From Yoonia vestfoldensis SKA53 (GTDB lineage: Bacteria; Pseudomonadota; Alphaproteobacteria; Rhodobacterales; Rhodobacteraceae): DNA of 64,000 nt. The notes below the pieces were generated by a model. It had not been told where the DNA came from and did no database searches. It worked only from the letters and a program-made list of their open reading frames with translations. The position numbers were made by a program, and so were the translations under genes. Shown here in pieces: positions 45,288 to 55,189 of this stretch; the first letter of the stretch is position 1; every line of letters starts with the position of its first letter. The stretch spans positions 1,319,202-1,383,201 of the forward strand of contig NZ_CH672414.1 of assembly GCF_000152785.1 (NCBI RefSeq), given 5' to 3'.

Positions 45288-46568
45288 TCATTCCATCCGC
45301 TTGCGAATCCGGCTGACCAGGGTCCAGACCAGCAGCAACACGATTGGCGTGGCAACGGCTGTCATCACTGGTTTGGTAATACCGAACGCTGCTTCAAGCG
45401 GGGCGGCCATGTAAAGCGCCAGATTGACCGCGTAATAGCTGATCGCGACGACAGACAGCCCTTCGACGGTGCGTTGCAGGCGCAGTTGCAGATCGGCGCG
45501 TTTGTCCATGCTGGTCAGCAATTCCTGATTCTGCGCCGAGCGTTCCACATCGACCCGCGTACGCAACAGATCGCCCGCACGCAGCGCGCGTTCGGACATT
45601 GCGTAAAGCCGTGCCTCGGTGGATTTGACGGTGCGCATCGCGGGGTCGAAACGGCGCATCATGAATTCACCGAATGTCTGGCGACCGGCAAAGCGTTCCT
45701 CGCGCAGGATTGAAATGCGCTGGTTGACGATGGTTTCATAGGCCCCCGCCGCCCCGAACCGGAATGTGGTCTGCGCGATCGTATTTTCGATCTCGGCCGA
45801 GACCTGCAACAGCGATTGCAGCACCTTGGCGGCGTCGGCCATCGGCAGGCGCATGTCTTCCAGCAGGCTGGTCAGGATCTGGTCGAATTCCGCCATCTTC
45901 GGCCCAAGCGAGCGCGCCTTGGACAAGGCCAGCATCGACATCGCCTTGTAGGTTTCGATTTCACACAGGCGCTGGACAACACGGCCGATCCGGCGGTCAT
46001 CGACATGCGGGCGCGCGAAAACCGCAAAGCGCATATGCCCTGCGGTATCGATGCGGAAATCGCCCGCGATCACCAGATCGTTTTCCACGACCCGGCTGAT
46101 CGCAAGACTTTCCGGCACGAACCAATCCTTCGCTTTTTCAACGATGCCGTCATCACCATCGACAACCTCGATCCGGATCAGGGCGGATGTCACACGTGTG
46201 CCTGGCGCCTTGGACAGCCAATCGTCGGGAAAGACGTCAAAGGTGGCGGCTTCAAACGGGCGCGCGGCAACGCCGTCACCAAAGACCGTGTAGGTCACGA
46301 ATTCGGTATGGCTTTCCCATTTCAGCTGATGCTTGCCGATGGTGCCAAAATAATGCGTGGCATCGGGTTGCGGATGCTGCGCGCCGAACCGGTCCAGCAG
46401 GTCGATCAGATGCGCGCGGTCCGCTGCACGGTCACGGCCCGCCGCGTTGCTGGCGGGCTTGATCGCAAGATAGGCCGCACGACTGGGCGCGCCCACTGCC
46501 GGAAATGGCCGCGCATGCAATTCATTCGCCATAGTATAGCGCAGGGGATGGTCGGCAATCGGCGGCAT
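45288..46568 (-). CDS. DUF3422 family membrane protein
   Basis: 426 residues. The N-terminus HPLRYTMANELHARPFPAV and RLCEIETYKAMSMLALSKAR are DUF3422 signatures. Two hydrophobic helices close the C-terminus (about residues 370-420), leaving a large cytoplasmic helical domain. Function is unknown; the family is widespread in alpha- and betaproteobacteria. No operon partners. Confidence 0.85.
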   Translation of the reverse strand: MPPIADHPLRYTMANELHARPFPAVGAPSRAAYLAIKPASNAAGRDRAADRAHLIDLLDRFGAQHPQPDATHYFGTIGKHQLKWESHTEFVTYTVFGDGVAARPFEAATFDVFPDDWLSKAPGTRVTSALIRIEVVDGDDGIVEKAKDWFVPESLAISRVVENDLVIAGDFRIDTAGHMRFAVFARPHVDDRRIGRVVQRLCEIETYKAMSMLALSKARSLGPKMAEFDQILTSLLEDMRLPMADAAKVLQSLLQVSAEIENTIAQTTFRFGAAGAYETIVNQRISILREERFAGRQTFGEFMMRRFDPAMRTVKSTEARLYAMSERALRAGDLLRTRVDVERSAQNQELLTSMDKRADLQLRLQRTVEGLSVVAISYYAVNLALYMAAPLEAAFGITKPVMTAVATPIVLLLVWTLVSRIRKRME

Positions 46569-46711
46569 GGTCAGGCGCTTTCACAATAAGATCCTATGTA
46601 CACTAGCGCAGCAATTCAGAGTGTAAATATAAAATCGTTGATTTATAAATACTTAGTAGCACACAAAGGTATACGGTGGACGGCACGGGGCAGCGCAGGC
46701 TAGAAAACGCC

Positions 46712-47263
46712 ATGTCGCGCATCTTGTTGTTGAACAAACCTTATGGCGTGCTGTCGCAATTCACCGATGCGCGCAGCCCGTCGCCGCGCCCGACGCTGTC
46801 GGGCTTTGTCACGGTGCCCGGCGTTTATCCCGCAGGGCGCCTGGACCGCGACAGCGAAGGATTGCTGGTCCTGACAGATGACGGGGCCTTGCAGGCGCGG
46901 ATCGCCGATCCACGCCACAAACTGCCAAAAACCTATCTGGTGCAGGTCGAAGGCGCACCTACCGACGCCGATCTGGCACTGCTGCGGCATGGCGTGACAC
47001 TGAATGATGGACCAACGCGGCCTGCGCAGGTGCAGCGCATTGCGCCCCCTGCCTTATGGGAGCGCGACCCGCCTGTCCGGTTTCGCAAATCGGTGCCAGA
47101 TCAGTGGATCGAGATCACGATCCACGAAGGTCGCAACCGGCAGGTGCGCAGGATGACCGCGCATATCGGATTTCCGACGTTGCGGCTGGTACGCTGGCAG
47201 ATCGGGGATTGGACATTGGACGGGCTGGCGCCCGGTGCCTGGCGGGATAGCGCGCTGCGGTGA
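46712..47263 (+). CDS. rluE: RsuA/RluE-type pseudouridine synthase
   Basis: 183 residues without an S4 domain. [33 protein letters not shown] (catalytic Asp in GRLDRDSEG), [10 protein letters not shown] and [19 protein letters not shown] are RsuA-family motifs. The lack of an S4 domain and the length fit RluE, which modifies 23S rRNA U2457 in E. coli. ATG 46712 gives a protein beginning at the conserved core. Confidence 0.85.
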   Translation: MSRILLLNKPYGVLSQFTDARSPSPRPTLSGFVTVPGVYPAGRLDRDSEGLLVLTDDGALQARIADPRHKLPKTYLVQVEGAPTDADLALLRHGVTLNDGPTRPAQVQRIAPPALWERDPPVRFRKSVPDQWIEITIHEGRNRQVRRMTAHIGFPTLRLVRWQIGDWTLDGLAPGAWRDSALR

Positions 47264-47281
47264 TGTGGCGGCGGGGGGCGC

Positions 47282-47306
47282 AAGGTTTTTTGGGCCAAAA
47301 AACCTT
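47282..47306. repeat. 25-base palindrome between rluE-like gene and tRNA-Leu
   Basis: AAGGTTTTTTGG-G-CCAAAAAACCTT, perfect arms around one base. It lies between two convergent genes and could serve as a shared terminator, although the T run is inside the stem. Confidence 0.6.
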
Positions 47307-47346
47307 CAGCACGCGGACCGGTCTGTTGGGGTGACACGCCAGACAA

Positions 47347-47433
47347 TGGTGCGGTCGGGGGGACTCGAACCCCCACGAATGTTACTTCACAGCGACCTCA
47401 ACGCTGCGCGTCTACCAATTCCGCCACGACCGC
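47347..47433 (-). tRNA. tRNA-Leu (GAG anticodon)
   Basis: On the minus strand the gene starts GCGGTCG and ends CGACCGC-A-CCA, with encoded CCA. The anticodon stem CAGCG-TTGAGGT-CGCTG gives anticodon GAG (leucine, CUC/CUU). A long variable arm and GGGGGTTCGAGTCCCCC T-arm support a class II tRNA-Leu. Length 87 bases. Confidence 0.95.
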
Positions 47434-47540
47434 AAGTCCATAGGCTGGTAAGTGCCGTTCTCATAGACGAGGCGATTTGCGATGCCAAGAGGGAAATCAA
47501 GTCCCTTCCCATCGCCCATCTGGGCGTTTATCTCCAACGC

Positions 47541-48185
47541 ATGGTAGAATGGATCATCACCGAAGGGCTGACAGCGTATGACGACGCGTTGGCCTTTATG
47601 GAGGCCCGCGTGAACGCGATCATCGCGGGCGAGGCGGCGGAATGTATCTGGTTGCTGGAACATCCGCCACTTTACACCGCAGGGACCTCTGCCAAAGCGG
47701 CGGACCTGATCGCGCCTGACCGGTTTCCAGTGCATGACGCACGGCGCGGCGGCGAATACACCTATCACGGGCCGGGGCAGCGGGTTGTCTATGTCATGCT
47801 CGATGTGGGCAAGCGCGGACACGACCTGCGCCGCTTTGTGCAAGATCTGGAAAACTGGGTCATTGGCACGCTGGACGCCTTCAACATCAAGGGCGAGATC
47901 CGGCCGGGCCGTGTCGGCGTCTGGGTGCAGCGCCCGGACAAGCCGCGCAATGCGGACGGCGCGCTGGCCGAGGACAAGATCGCCGCAATCGGGATTCGCA
48001 TGCGTAAATGGGTGTCGTTCCATGGCCTTGCGATCAATGTGGACCCAGACCTGTCGCATTTCGACGGCATTGTGCCCTGCGGTATCCGCGATCATGGCGT
48101 GACGTCGCTGGTGGACCTTGGCCTGCCTGTCAGCATGGCCGATCTGGACGTCGCCCTGCGGCAGCGTTTCGCGGATGTCATGTAG
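47541..48185 (+). CDS. lipB: Lipoyl(octanoyl) transferase LipB
   Basis: 214 residues. [49 protein letters not shown] and GIVPCGI (catalytic cysteine) are LipB motifs. It moves octanoyl groups from acyl carrier protein to lipoate-dependent enzymes. ATG 47541 is used; the frame remains open upstream through the tRNA and is not coding there. The TAG stop lies inside a family palindrome. Confidence 0.95.
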   Translation: MVEWIITEGLTAYDDALAFMEARVNAIIAGEAAECIWLLEHPPLYTAGTSAKAADLIAPDRFPVHDARRGGEYTYHGPGQRVVYVMLDVGKRGHDLRRFVQDLENWVIGTLDAFNIKGEIRPGRVGVWVQRPDKPRNADGALAEDKIAAIGIRMRKWVSFHGLAINVDPDLSHFDGIVPCGIRDHGVTSLVDLGLPVSMADLDVALRQRFADVM

Positions 48186-48207
48186 GGTCGATTTCAATCC
48201 ACCTTAC
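48182..48207. repeat. 26-base palindrome, imperfect copy 4
   Basis: GTAGGGTCGATT-TC-AATCCACCTTAC; one mismatch and one G-T pair. It includes the lipB TAG stop. Same GTA...TAC frame and length as copies 1, 3 and 5. Confidence 0.6.
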
Positions 48208-48361
48208 GCGGTCAGCCGATCCCCAGCCTGCGCCAATTTTACCCAGCATCCCCGCCGCATCCGCAGTTGCCCATACCGGTGCAAGCGACTAGAACATCCG
48301 ACAACGACCGCCGTATATTGAATCGGCGGCGTCGATCTGTAGCCAAAACGAGGAGAGCCAC

Positions 48362-50020
48362 ATGGCGGACGCAGCCATCCACGGCGACGCACATCAGGAC
48401 AACCGGAGTGCCTTTACACGGTGGTTCATGTCCACCAACCACAAGGACATCGGGATCCTGTATCTGTTCACAGCAGGTGTTCTAGGGTTCATTTCGGTGG
48501 CGTTCACCGTTTATATGCGCCTCGAGCTCATGTATCCGGGTGTACAATACATGTGCCTAGAAGGGTTCATGACCGATCCCTGCACACCCAACGGCCATCT
48601 ATGGAACGTCCTGATCACCTATCATGGTGTTCTTATGATGTTCTTTGTCGTGATTCCGGCCCTGTTCGGGGGCTTTGGCAATTACTTCATGCCACTGCAG
48701 ATCGGCGCGCCCGATATGGCGTTTCCGCGGTTGAACAACCTGTCTTTCTGGATGTTCGTGGCCGGTGGTGCGATGGGTGTGGCTTCGATGCTGGCACCGG
48801 GTGGCAATGGCCAGCTTGGGTCGGGCGTTGGTTGGGTCATGTACCCGCCGCTGTCGACCAATGAAGCAGGCATGTCGATGGATCTGGCGATCTTCGCCGT
48901 GCACCTGTCGGGGGCCTCGTCGATCCTGGGCGCGATCAACATCATCACGACCTTTCTGAACATGCGTGCGCCGGGCATGACCCTGCACAAAGTGCCGCTG
49001 TTTGCCTGGTCGATCTTTGTGACCGCCTGGATGATCCTGCTGGCGCTGCCGGTTCTGGCGGGTGCAATCACCATGCTGCTGACCGACCGCAATTTCGGCA
49101 CGACCTTTTTCCAGCCTGAAGGCGGCGGTGATCCGGTCCTGTACCAGCACATCCTGTGGTTCTTTGGCCATCCCGAAGTCTATATCATCATTATCCCCGG
49201 CTTTGGCATCATCAGCCACGTCATCGCCACCTTCAGCCGCAAGCCGATCTTCGGCTATCTGCCCATGGTCTATGCGATGGTCGCGATTGCGGTTCTGGGC
49301 TTTGTTGTCTGGGCGCACCACATGTATACCGTGGGCATGTCCCTGACCCAGCAAAGCTATTTCATGCTGGCGACAATGGTCATCGCGGTGCCGACCGGCG
49401 TCAAGATCTTCTCTTGGATCGCGACGATGTGGGGTGGCTCGATCGAGTTCAAGACACCGATGCTTTGGGCGTTTGGTTTCTTGTTCCTGTTCACCGTCGG
49501 TGGTGTGACCGGCATCGTGCTGTCACAGGCCGCCGTGGACCGTGTGTATCATGACACCTATTATGTCGTGGCGCATTTCCACTATGTGATGAGTCTTGGT
49601 GCGGTGTTCGCCATCTTTGCGGGGATCTATTTCTACCTGCCAAAGATGTCCGGCCGTATGTATCCCGAATGGGCTGGCAAGCTGCATTTCTGGGCCATGT
49701 TCATCGGTGCAAACCTGACATTCTTCCCACAGCACTTTCTGGGCCGTCAGGGCATGCCACGCCGCTACATCGACTATCCCGACGCCTTTGCGCTGTGGAA
49801 CCTGGTGTCGTCATGGGGTGCGTTCCTGTCGTTTGCATCTTTCGTGTTCTTTATCGGTGTGATCGCCTGGACATTGCTGCGCGGCCGCGTTGTGACGGAA
49901 AACAACCCGTGGAACGAATATGCTGATACGCTGGAATGGACCCTGCCCTGCCCACCGCCTGAGCATACGTTCGAGACGCTGCCCAAGCGCGAAGACTGGG
50001 ACAAGCAACACGCCCACTAG
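48362..50020 (+). CDS. ctaD: Cytochrome c oxidase subunit I (aa3 type)
   Basis: 552 residues, 12 transmembrane helices. Haem and copper ligands are visible: [22 protein letters not shown] (His-Tyr crosslink pair and D-channel Glu), AHHMYTVG and [11 protein letters not shown]; the K-channel lysine is in PTGVKIFSW. It is the catalytic subunit of the inner-membrane aa3 oxidase. GAGGAGAGCCAC precedes the ATG. An inverted repeat CCGCCG...CGGCGG (48308-48329) lies in the leader. No other oxidase subunits are adjacent. Confidence 0.97.
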   Translation: MADAAIHGDAHQDNRSAFTRWFMSTNHKDIGILYLFTAGVLGFISVAFTVYMRLELMYPGVQYMCLEGFMTDPCTPNGHLWNVLITYHGVLMMFFVVIPALFGGFGNYFMPLQIGAPDMAFPRLNNLSFWMFVAGGAMGVASMLAPGGNGQLGSGVGWVMYPPLSTNEAGMSMDLAIFAVHLSGASSILGAINIITTFLNMRAPGMTLHKVPLFAWSIFVTAWMILLALPVLAGAITMLLTDRNFGTTFFQPEGGGDPVLYQHILWFFGHPEVYIIIIPGFGIISHVIATFSRKPIFGYLPMVYAMVAIAVLGFVVWAHHMYTVGMSLTQQSYFMLATMVIAVPTGVKIFSWIATMWGGSIEFKTPMLWAFGFLFLFTVGGVTGIVLSQAAVDRVYHDTYYVVAHFHYVMSLGAVFAIFAGIYFYLPKMSGRMYPEWAGKLHFWAMFIGANLTFFPQHFLGRQGMPRRYIDYPDAFALWNLVSSWGAFLSFASFVFFIGVIAWTLLRGRVVTENNPWNEYADTLEWTLPCPPPEHTFETLPKREDWDKQHAH

Positions 50021-50034
50021 CGGCGTCACAAATC

Positions 50035-50063
50035 AAAAGCCCCCGCGTTGCGGGGGCTTTTTT
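50035..50063 (+). terminator. Rho-independent terminator of ctaD
   Basis: AAAAGCCCCCGC-GTT-GCGGGGGC followed by six T, 15 bases after the ctaD stop. Textbook stem and T-tract. Confidence 0.95.
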
Positions 50064-50169
50064 CGTTTTGGGCTGTGGCAAAACGCCTGACCGGCGCAAG
50101 ACACCAGTGACAGTTTCACGCATGGCTCTAGGTTTGTGCAAAGACCAGACTGCACGCCGAGGAAACGAC

Positions 50170-50670
50170 ATGCCCTATCAGTGGACACCCGATCAGCCCG
50201 ACAGACAAACCGACTGGCAATTGAGCCTGTGGCCTTACCGGTCGCTGTTGCGCAAGGATTTCGTGCTGTTCATGGGGGCGACAGCGGCGCTGGTGGCGCT
50301 GCCGCTGATCTCGCTTTTGGGGACGGTGGTTGTCTGGGCCTTGCTGCCGTTTTTCGGGCTGATGTTCTGGGGGCTGTGGACCGCGATCAACATCAGTTAC
50401 AAACGCGGTGAGGTGTTGGAAGAACTGGCCGTGGATGACACAACCGCGCATCTGATCCGCCATAACCCCAAGGGCGAAAAGCTGGAATGGCACGCCAACC
50501 GCTATTGGGTGACGGTGCATCTGCATCCCAAGGGCGGGCCGGTCGAAAATTACATCACCCTGCGCGGCGGCGACCGCGAGGTTGAAATCGGGGCCTTTCT
50601 GGATGTGTCAGAACGGCTGGCGCTCTATGGTGATCTCAAACGTGCCTTGCGCAGCGATCAAGCAACCTGA
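50170..50670 (+). CDS. DUF2244 domain membrane protein
   Basis: 166 residues. Two transmembrane helices (about residues 33-75) follow WQLSLWPYRSLLRKDFVLFM. The C-terminal HANRYWVTVHLHPKGGPVEN followed by YITLRGGDREVEIGAFL is typical of DUF2244. Function unknown; the family is common near ctaD in Rhodobacteraceae. GAGGAAACGAC before ATG 50170 sets the start. Confidence 0.87.
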   Translation: MPYQWTPDQPDRQTDWQLSLWPYRSLLRKDFVLFMGATAALVALPLISLLGTVVVWALLPFFGLMFWGLWTAINISYKRGEVLEELAVDDTTAHLIRHNPKGEKLEWHANRYWVTVHLHPKGGPVENYITLRGGDREVEIGAFLDVSERLALYGDLKRALRSDQAT

Positions 50671-50733
50671 CGCGGAACAGAAACTTTGATGCCTCCGGCG
50701 GGGATATTGAGGCTCGGAAGATGATGAAAGACG

Positions 50734-51195
50734 CTATCCCAGCCGCGATTTGACCATCGGTCCGGCCTTGGCGAAATCCATCTGGCCGGTGTATTTGGTT
50801 TTCAGTTCCGCCATCACCTTGCCCATGTCGCGGATGCTGGTGGCCCCGACAGCGGCGATGGCCGCATCCACGGCGGATTCGGCTTCGGACAAGGACAGCT
50901 GGCGGGGCAGGAATTCCTCGATCACCTTGATCTCGGCCAGTTCCTTTTCAGCGAGTTCCAATCGGCCGCCTTCTTCATAGGCGCGCGCGCTTTCCTGGCG
51001 TTGCTTGACCATCCGGCCCATGATCGCAAGGACATCAGCATCCGACAGGCCTGCGGCTTCGTCAGCGGTGCCGCGCATGGCGATGTCACGGTCCTTGATC
51101 GCTGCGTTGATCAGGCGCAATGTGGACAGCCTGTCGGCTTCTTTCGCTCTCATCGCATCGGTCAGTGCCGTCGTGATCCGGTCGCGCAGCTGCAT
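50734..51195 (-). CDS. GatB/YqeY domain protein
   Basis: 153 residues. MQLRDRITTALTDAMRAKEA, DRLSTLRLINAAIKDRDIA and IEEFLPRQLS with KTKYTGQMDFAKAGPMVKSR are YqeY family motifs, related to the tRNA-interacting tail of the GatB amidotransferase. Role probably in tRNA-dependent quality control but unproven. Divergent from carA. Confidence 0.93.
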   Translation of the reverse strand: MQLRDRITTALTDAMRAKEADRLSTLRLINAAIKDRDIAMRGTADEAAGLSDADVLAIMGRMVKQRQESARAYEEGGRLELAEKELAEIKVIEEFLPRQLSLSEAESAVDAAIAAVGATSIRDMGKVMAELKTKYTGQMDFAKAGPMVKSRLG

Positions 51196-51366
51196 GGAAA
51201 ATCCTGTTCTTTTGCCGATAACGAAAGTGCATGCTACCCCTTTGCGCCAGCGGTGACAAGCAGACTGACGCCATGGTATCCCTTATTTGCAAGGCGGCAC
51301 TCCGGCCTTGACCCTGTGGCTGTGCACCCGTAAACCCGCACCAATTTGACCAATGGAGATCCGCTC

Positions 51367-52515
51367 ATGACGCAGAAACCGACGGCTTGCCTTGCACTGG
51401 CGGATGGGACGATCTTTTACGGCATGGGCTTTGGCGCTGTGGGGGAAACTGTCGCCGAGCTGTGTTTCAACACCGCGATGACGGGCTATCAGGAAATCAT
51501 GACAGACCCGTCCTATGCCGGGCAGATCATCACCTTTACCTTTCCCCATATCGGCAACACTGGCGTCAATACCGACGATGATGAAACCGCTGATCCGGTC
51601 GCGGCGGGAATGGTTGTCAAATGGGACCCGACCGAGGCATCCAACTGGCGCGCCACAGGAGAGCTGAAAAGCTGGCTGGCCGCGCGCAACCGGATTGGCA
51701 TGGGAGGCGTCGACACCCGCCGCCTGACCCGTGCGATCCGCCAGCAGGGTGCGCCGCATGTCGCCTTGGCCCATCATCCAGACGGCGTATTCGATCTGGA
51801 AAAACTGGTCGCCAAGGCCCGCGCCTTTGCCGGTCTGGAAGGACTAGATCTGGCAAAGGATGTGACCTGCGCGCAATCTTATCACTGGAATGAAATGCGG
51901 TGGGCCTGGCCCGAAGGCCATCAGCCACAGACGCAAGCCCGCCACAAGGTTGTTGCGGTCGATTTCGGCGCCAAGCGCAATATCCTGCGTTGTCTGGCAT
52001 CGGCTGGTTGCGATGTGACCGTCCTGCCCGCCAGCGCCAGCGCCGAGGATGTGCTGGCCCTGAACCCCGATGGCGTGTTCCTGTCCAATGGTCCGGGCGA
52101 TCCTGCGGCCACCGGTGTTTATGCCGTGCCGATGATCCAGGGTGTGCTGGCAACCGATATTCCGGTCTTTGGCATCTGTCTGGGGCATCAGATGCTGGCG
52201 CTGGCCTTGGGCGCGCGCACCATCAAGATGAACCACGGTCATCACGGGGCCAACCATCCGGTCAAAGATATGCAGACCGGCAAGGTAGAGATCACATCGA
52301 TGAACCACGGCTTTACCGTGGACAGCCAGACCCTGCCTGCGGGTGTCATCGAAACCCATGTGTCGCTGTTTGACGGGTCCAATTGCGGTATCCGCCTTGA
52401 TGGCCGCCCGGTGTTCAGCGTGCAATACCACCCAGAGGCCAGCCCCGGCCCGCAGGACAGCTATTACCTGTTCGAACGCTTTGCCGAGGCGATGGATACC
52501 CGCGCCGCGCGCTGA
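51367..52515 (+). CDS. carA: Carbamoyl-phosphate synthase small subunit
   Basis: 382 residues. The N-terminal CarA domain (TAMTGYQEIMTDPSYAGQII) is followed by a class I glutamine amidotransferase with the nucleophile in VFGICLGHQML and the catalytic His-Glu in VQYHPEASPGP. It supplies ammonia for carbamoyl phosphate in arginine and pyrimidine synthesis. GGAGATCCGCTC precedes ATG 51367. carB is not adjacent, as is usual in this group. Confidence 0.97.
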   Translation: MTQKPTACLALADGTIFYGMGFGAVGETVAELCFNTAMTGYQEIMTDPSYAGQIITFTFPHIGNTGVNTDDDETADPVAAGMVVKWDPTEASNWRATGELKSWLAARNRIGMGGVDTRRLTRAIRQQGAPHVALAHHPDGVFDLEKLVAKARAFAGLEGLDLAKDVTCAQSYHWNEMRWAWPEGHQPQTQARHKVVAVDFGAKRNILRCLASAGCDVTVLPASASAEDVLALNPDGVFLSNGPGDPAATGVYAVPMIQGVLATDIPVFGICLGHQMLALALGARTIKMNHGHHGANHPVKDMQTGKVEITSMNHGFTVDSQTLPAGVIETHVSLFDGSNCGIRLDGRPVFSVQYHPEASPGPQDSYYLFERFAEAMDTRAAR

Positions 52516-52580
52516 GGACGCATTAACCAGTCCTTAACCATGTGGCGCGATACCTGATCCGGTCACGGGACAGGTGCCAT

Positions 52581-54482
52581 ATGCTTGATTTCATCACCGA
52601 TTCCGCTGTTGCCGCCCGCCTGACCGATACGGATGTGGCGCTGTTGCAATCCTTGTTGGCCAGGCATCTGTTGGATCAGGGACAGGCCGACCGTGCCGCT
52701 GCCGCGGCGCTGCGTCTGGATGTGCCGCTGAGCGATATATTGCTGCGCGATTACAACCTGCCATCGCGGACAATCGCCCGCTATCTGGCAAAAGCCCATG
52801 GCGCGCAGGTTGTTGATCCGACCCGCCGCCCAGCGGATGCAACGCTGATCGCCCGCTGGGGCGCACGGGATTGCCTGCGCCGCGGGGTGCTGCCATGGCG
52901 CGCTGCGCAGGGTACGGTCACGGTCCTGACCACCTGCCCCACCCGTTTCGCCGCTGCGCGCCCCGATCTGGAACAGGTCTTTGGCCGCATCCGCATGGCG
53001 ATCACCACCGAGGCCAAGCTGACCGATGCCATCGCCACCCTGCATGGCCCCATCTTTGCGGCGGATGCGGAGACTTGCGTGCCTGCCACCGAAAGCTGCC
53101 GGACATGGGACGCGGCCCGCGCCGCGCGGCTGGCGCTGGCCATGGCGGTGGCCATCATGGCCTGTGCGGTCCTTGATCTGGGTGCGCTGATCATCGCAGT
53201 CACGCTTTGGGCGATGGTCGTGCTGATCGCTACGACGCTGCTGAAAGCGGCCGCCGTGATCATCGGGATGCGCGCGCGCGCCCACGACCCCCGCCCCGTG
53301 GCCGAGGCCGATCTGCCGGTGATCACGATGCTGATCCCGCTTTACCGCGAAACGGCGATTGCGTCGCATCTGCTGGTGCGGCTGGCGGCGCTGCGCTATC
53401 CGCGCGCCTTGCTTGATGTCTGTCTTGTGCTGGAACAGGATGACGCGACCACCCGCGCGACGCTGGCGCGCACCCAGCTACCGGGCTGGATCAGGGCCAT
53501 CATCGTCCCGCCCGGTCAGGTCAAGACCAAGCCACGCGCGCTGAATTATGCGCTGCCCTTCGCGCGGGGCAGCATCATCGGCGTCTGGGATGCCGAAGAC
53601 GCACCCGCCCCCGACCAATTGCACGTCGTGGCCCGCCATTTCGCCGCCGCTGGGGCGCATGTCGCATGCCTGCAAGGGGTGCTGGATTATTACAATGCCG
53701 GCACCAACTGGCTGACCCGCTGTTTCACCATCGAATATGCGGCATGGTTCCGTGTCGTCCTGCCGGGGCTGGCGCGGTTGGGACTGGTGGTGCCTTTGGG
53801 CGGCACGACGCTGTTTTTCCGGCGCAGCGTGCTGGAAACCTTGGGCGCATGGGACGCGCATAACGTGACCGAGGATGCGGATCTGGGCCTGCGTCTGGCG
53901 CGGCGCGGCTATGTGACCGCGCTGATCCCGACCCTGACGATGGAAGAGGCCAATGGCCGCGCCTGGCCTTGGGTCAAGCAACGCGCGCGCTGGCTGAAAG
54001 GTTACGCCATCACCTATGGCGTCCATATGCGCAGCCCCGTGCGCCTGTTGCGCGATCTGGGGCTGTGGCAATTCATCGGGGTGCAGGTGTTGTTTCTAGG
54101 CACGCTGAGCCTGTTTGCCCTGATGCCCTTGTTCTGGTCGCTCTGGCTGATCCCGCTGGGGGTGGCGCATCCGCTGCATGGCTGGCTGTCGGCAGGGGCG
54201 TTCTGGGCGATGACCTATGCGTTTATCGCGGCCGAGGCGCTGGCCTTGCTGGTCAATCTTGTGGGGCTACACAAGGCGGGCCGTCTGCGGCTGTGGGGCT
54301 GGGCGCTGACGCTGCCGGCTTATTTCCCGCTGGGTACGCTGGCGGCCTATCGCGGGCTGGCCGAACTGGCCACAAGGCCGTTCTATTGGGACAAGACCGC
54401 GCATGGCGTGGTGCTGACGGGGCTGAAACCGCCCGCTAATCTGCCGCCTCGACCTTTGCCGCATCCAGTTTCAGCCGCGTAA
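52581..54482 (+). CDS. MshEN-domain family 2 glycosyltransferase, membrane-bound
   Basis: 633 residues. Residues about 20-165 form an MshEN/GspE_N-like domain (DVPLSDILLRDYNLPSRTIA, then LRRGVLPWRAAQGTVTVLTT). Two membrane helices (about 190-230) precede a GT2 domain with ITMLIPLYRE, DAEDAPAPDQ, EDADLGLRLARRGY and QRARWLKGY, the processive synthase-type Q-x-x-RW motif. Several membrane helices follow. It probably builds or exports a polysaccharide, with the N-terminal domain as a possible c-di-GMP sensor. The 3' end overlaps the convergent GntR gene by 47 bases. Confidence 0.85.
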   Translation: MLDFITDSAVAARLTDTDVALLQSLLARHLLDQGQADRAAAAALRLDVPLSDILLRDYNLPSRTIARYLAKAHGAQVVDPTRRPADATLIARWGARDCLRRGVLPWRAAQGTVTVLTTCPTRFAAARPDLEQVFGRIRMAITTEAKLTDAIATLHGPIFAADAETCVPATESCRTWDAARAARLALAMAVAIMACAVLDLGALIIAVTLWAMVVLIATTLLKAAAVIIGMRARAHDPRPVAEADLPVITMLIPLYRETAIASHLLVRLAALRYPRALLDVCLVLEQDDATTRATLARTQLPGWIRAIIVPPGQVKTKPRALNYALPFARGSIIGVWDAEDAPAPDQLHVVARHFAAAGAHVACLQGVLDYYNAGTNWLTRCFTIEYAAWFRVVLPGLARLGLVVPLGGTTLFFRRSVLETLGAWDAHNVTEDADLGLRLARRGYVTALIPTLTMEEANGRAWPWVKQRARWLKGYAITYGVHMRSPVRLLRDLGLWQFIGVQVLFLGTLSLFALMPLFWSLWLIPLGVAHPLHGWLSAGAFWAMTYAFIAAEALALLVNLVGLHKAGRLRLWGWALTLPAYFPLGTLAAYRGLAELATRPFYWDKTAHGVVLTGLKPPANLPPRPLPHPVSAA

Positions 54483-55089
54483 CAAACGCAGCAGAGATGT
54501 GATCGCGCAGCGCCTTATAAGCAGCGTCACCATCACCCGCCGCGATCGCTGCGACAATGGCGGCATGTTCCTCCAAGGTCTGCGCGCCGCGCCCTTCGGC
54601 GGCCAGCGACGTTGTGGCCAGCAAGGCCATCGACCGATGCACAAGGTCCAGCTGCTGCACCAGATAGCGGTTATGTGACGCCAGATGGATCTGCTTGTGA
54701 AACCGCCGGTTCGCACGGCTCAGCGCGGATGGATCATTGATCAGCCTTTTGTCGGCCTCCAGCATGTCCTGCAAAACCCGCACCTCTTCGGGGGCGGCGT
54801 GGCGCGCGGCCAGACGGGCGGCCAGCCCTTCCAACTCGCCGCGCACGACGTAAAGTTCCGACAATTGCGAATGATCCAGCGAGGCCACGATCAGCGACCG
54901 CCCGTCGCGGGTCAGCAAGGATTGCGTTTCCAGCCGCTGCAACGCCTCGCGAATCGGGGTGCGCGACACGCCGAACCGTTCGGCCAATTCGCTTTCGACC
55001 AACCTGTCACCCGGTTTATAAAGGTGGCTGTCGATCGCCTCCAGTATCAGGGCATAGGCGTCTTTCTGGGCATGTCGCGGGTCTTGCAT
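54436..55089 (-). CDS. GntR-family regulator (FadR/FCD type)
   Basis: 217 residues. Winged helix at the N-terminus (DAYALILEAIDSHLYKPGDR, LAERFGVSRTPIREALQRL) and an all-helical FCD ligand domain with LYVVRGELEGLAARLAARHA, NRRFHKQIHLASHN and the histidine-bearing ALRDHISAAF. Such proteins respond to carboxylates. Target unknown. The start at 55089 is preferred over 55128 because it gives the family-length N-terminus. Confidence 0.87.
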   Translation of the reverse strand: MQDPRHAQKDAYALILEAIDSHLYKPGDRLVESELAERFGVSRTPIREALQRLETQSLLTRDGRSLIVASLDHSQLSELYVVRGELEGLAARLAARHAAPEEVRVLQDMLEADKRLINDPSALSRANRRFHKQIHLASHNRYLVQQLDLVHRSMALLATTSLAAEGRGAQTLEEHAAIVAAIAAGDGDAAYKALRDHISAAFVTRLKLDAAKVEAAD

Positions 55090-55189
55090 AAGTGAACCTG
55101 TCGTTGTTCCCAAAACATTACGCCGCATGCGCCGCCGCAGGCAAGCCCAAGCGGTTGCACCCCGACAAGGGGCAGATTACCAAAGCCGC

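Noticed and set aside
47235..47540. N-terminal extension of lipB through the tRNA-Leu
   Set aside because: The open frame runs across a structured tRNA gene on the other strand and gives no family sequence; ATG 47541 begins the conserved LipB start.
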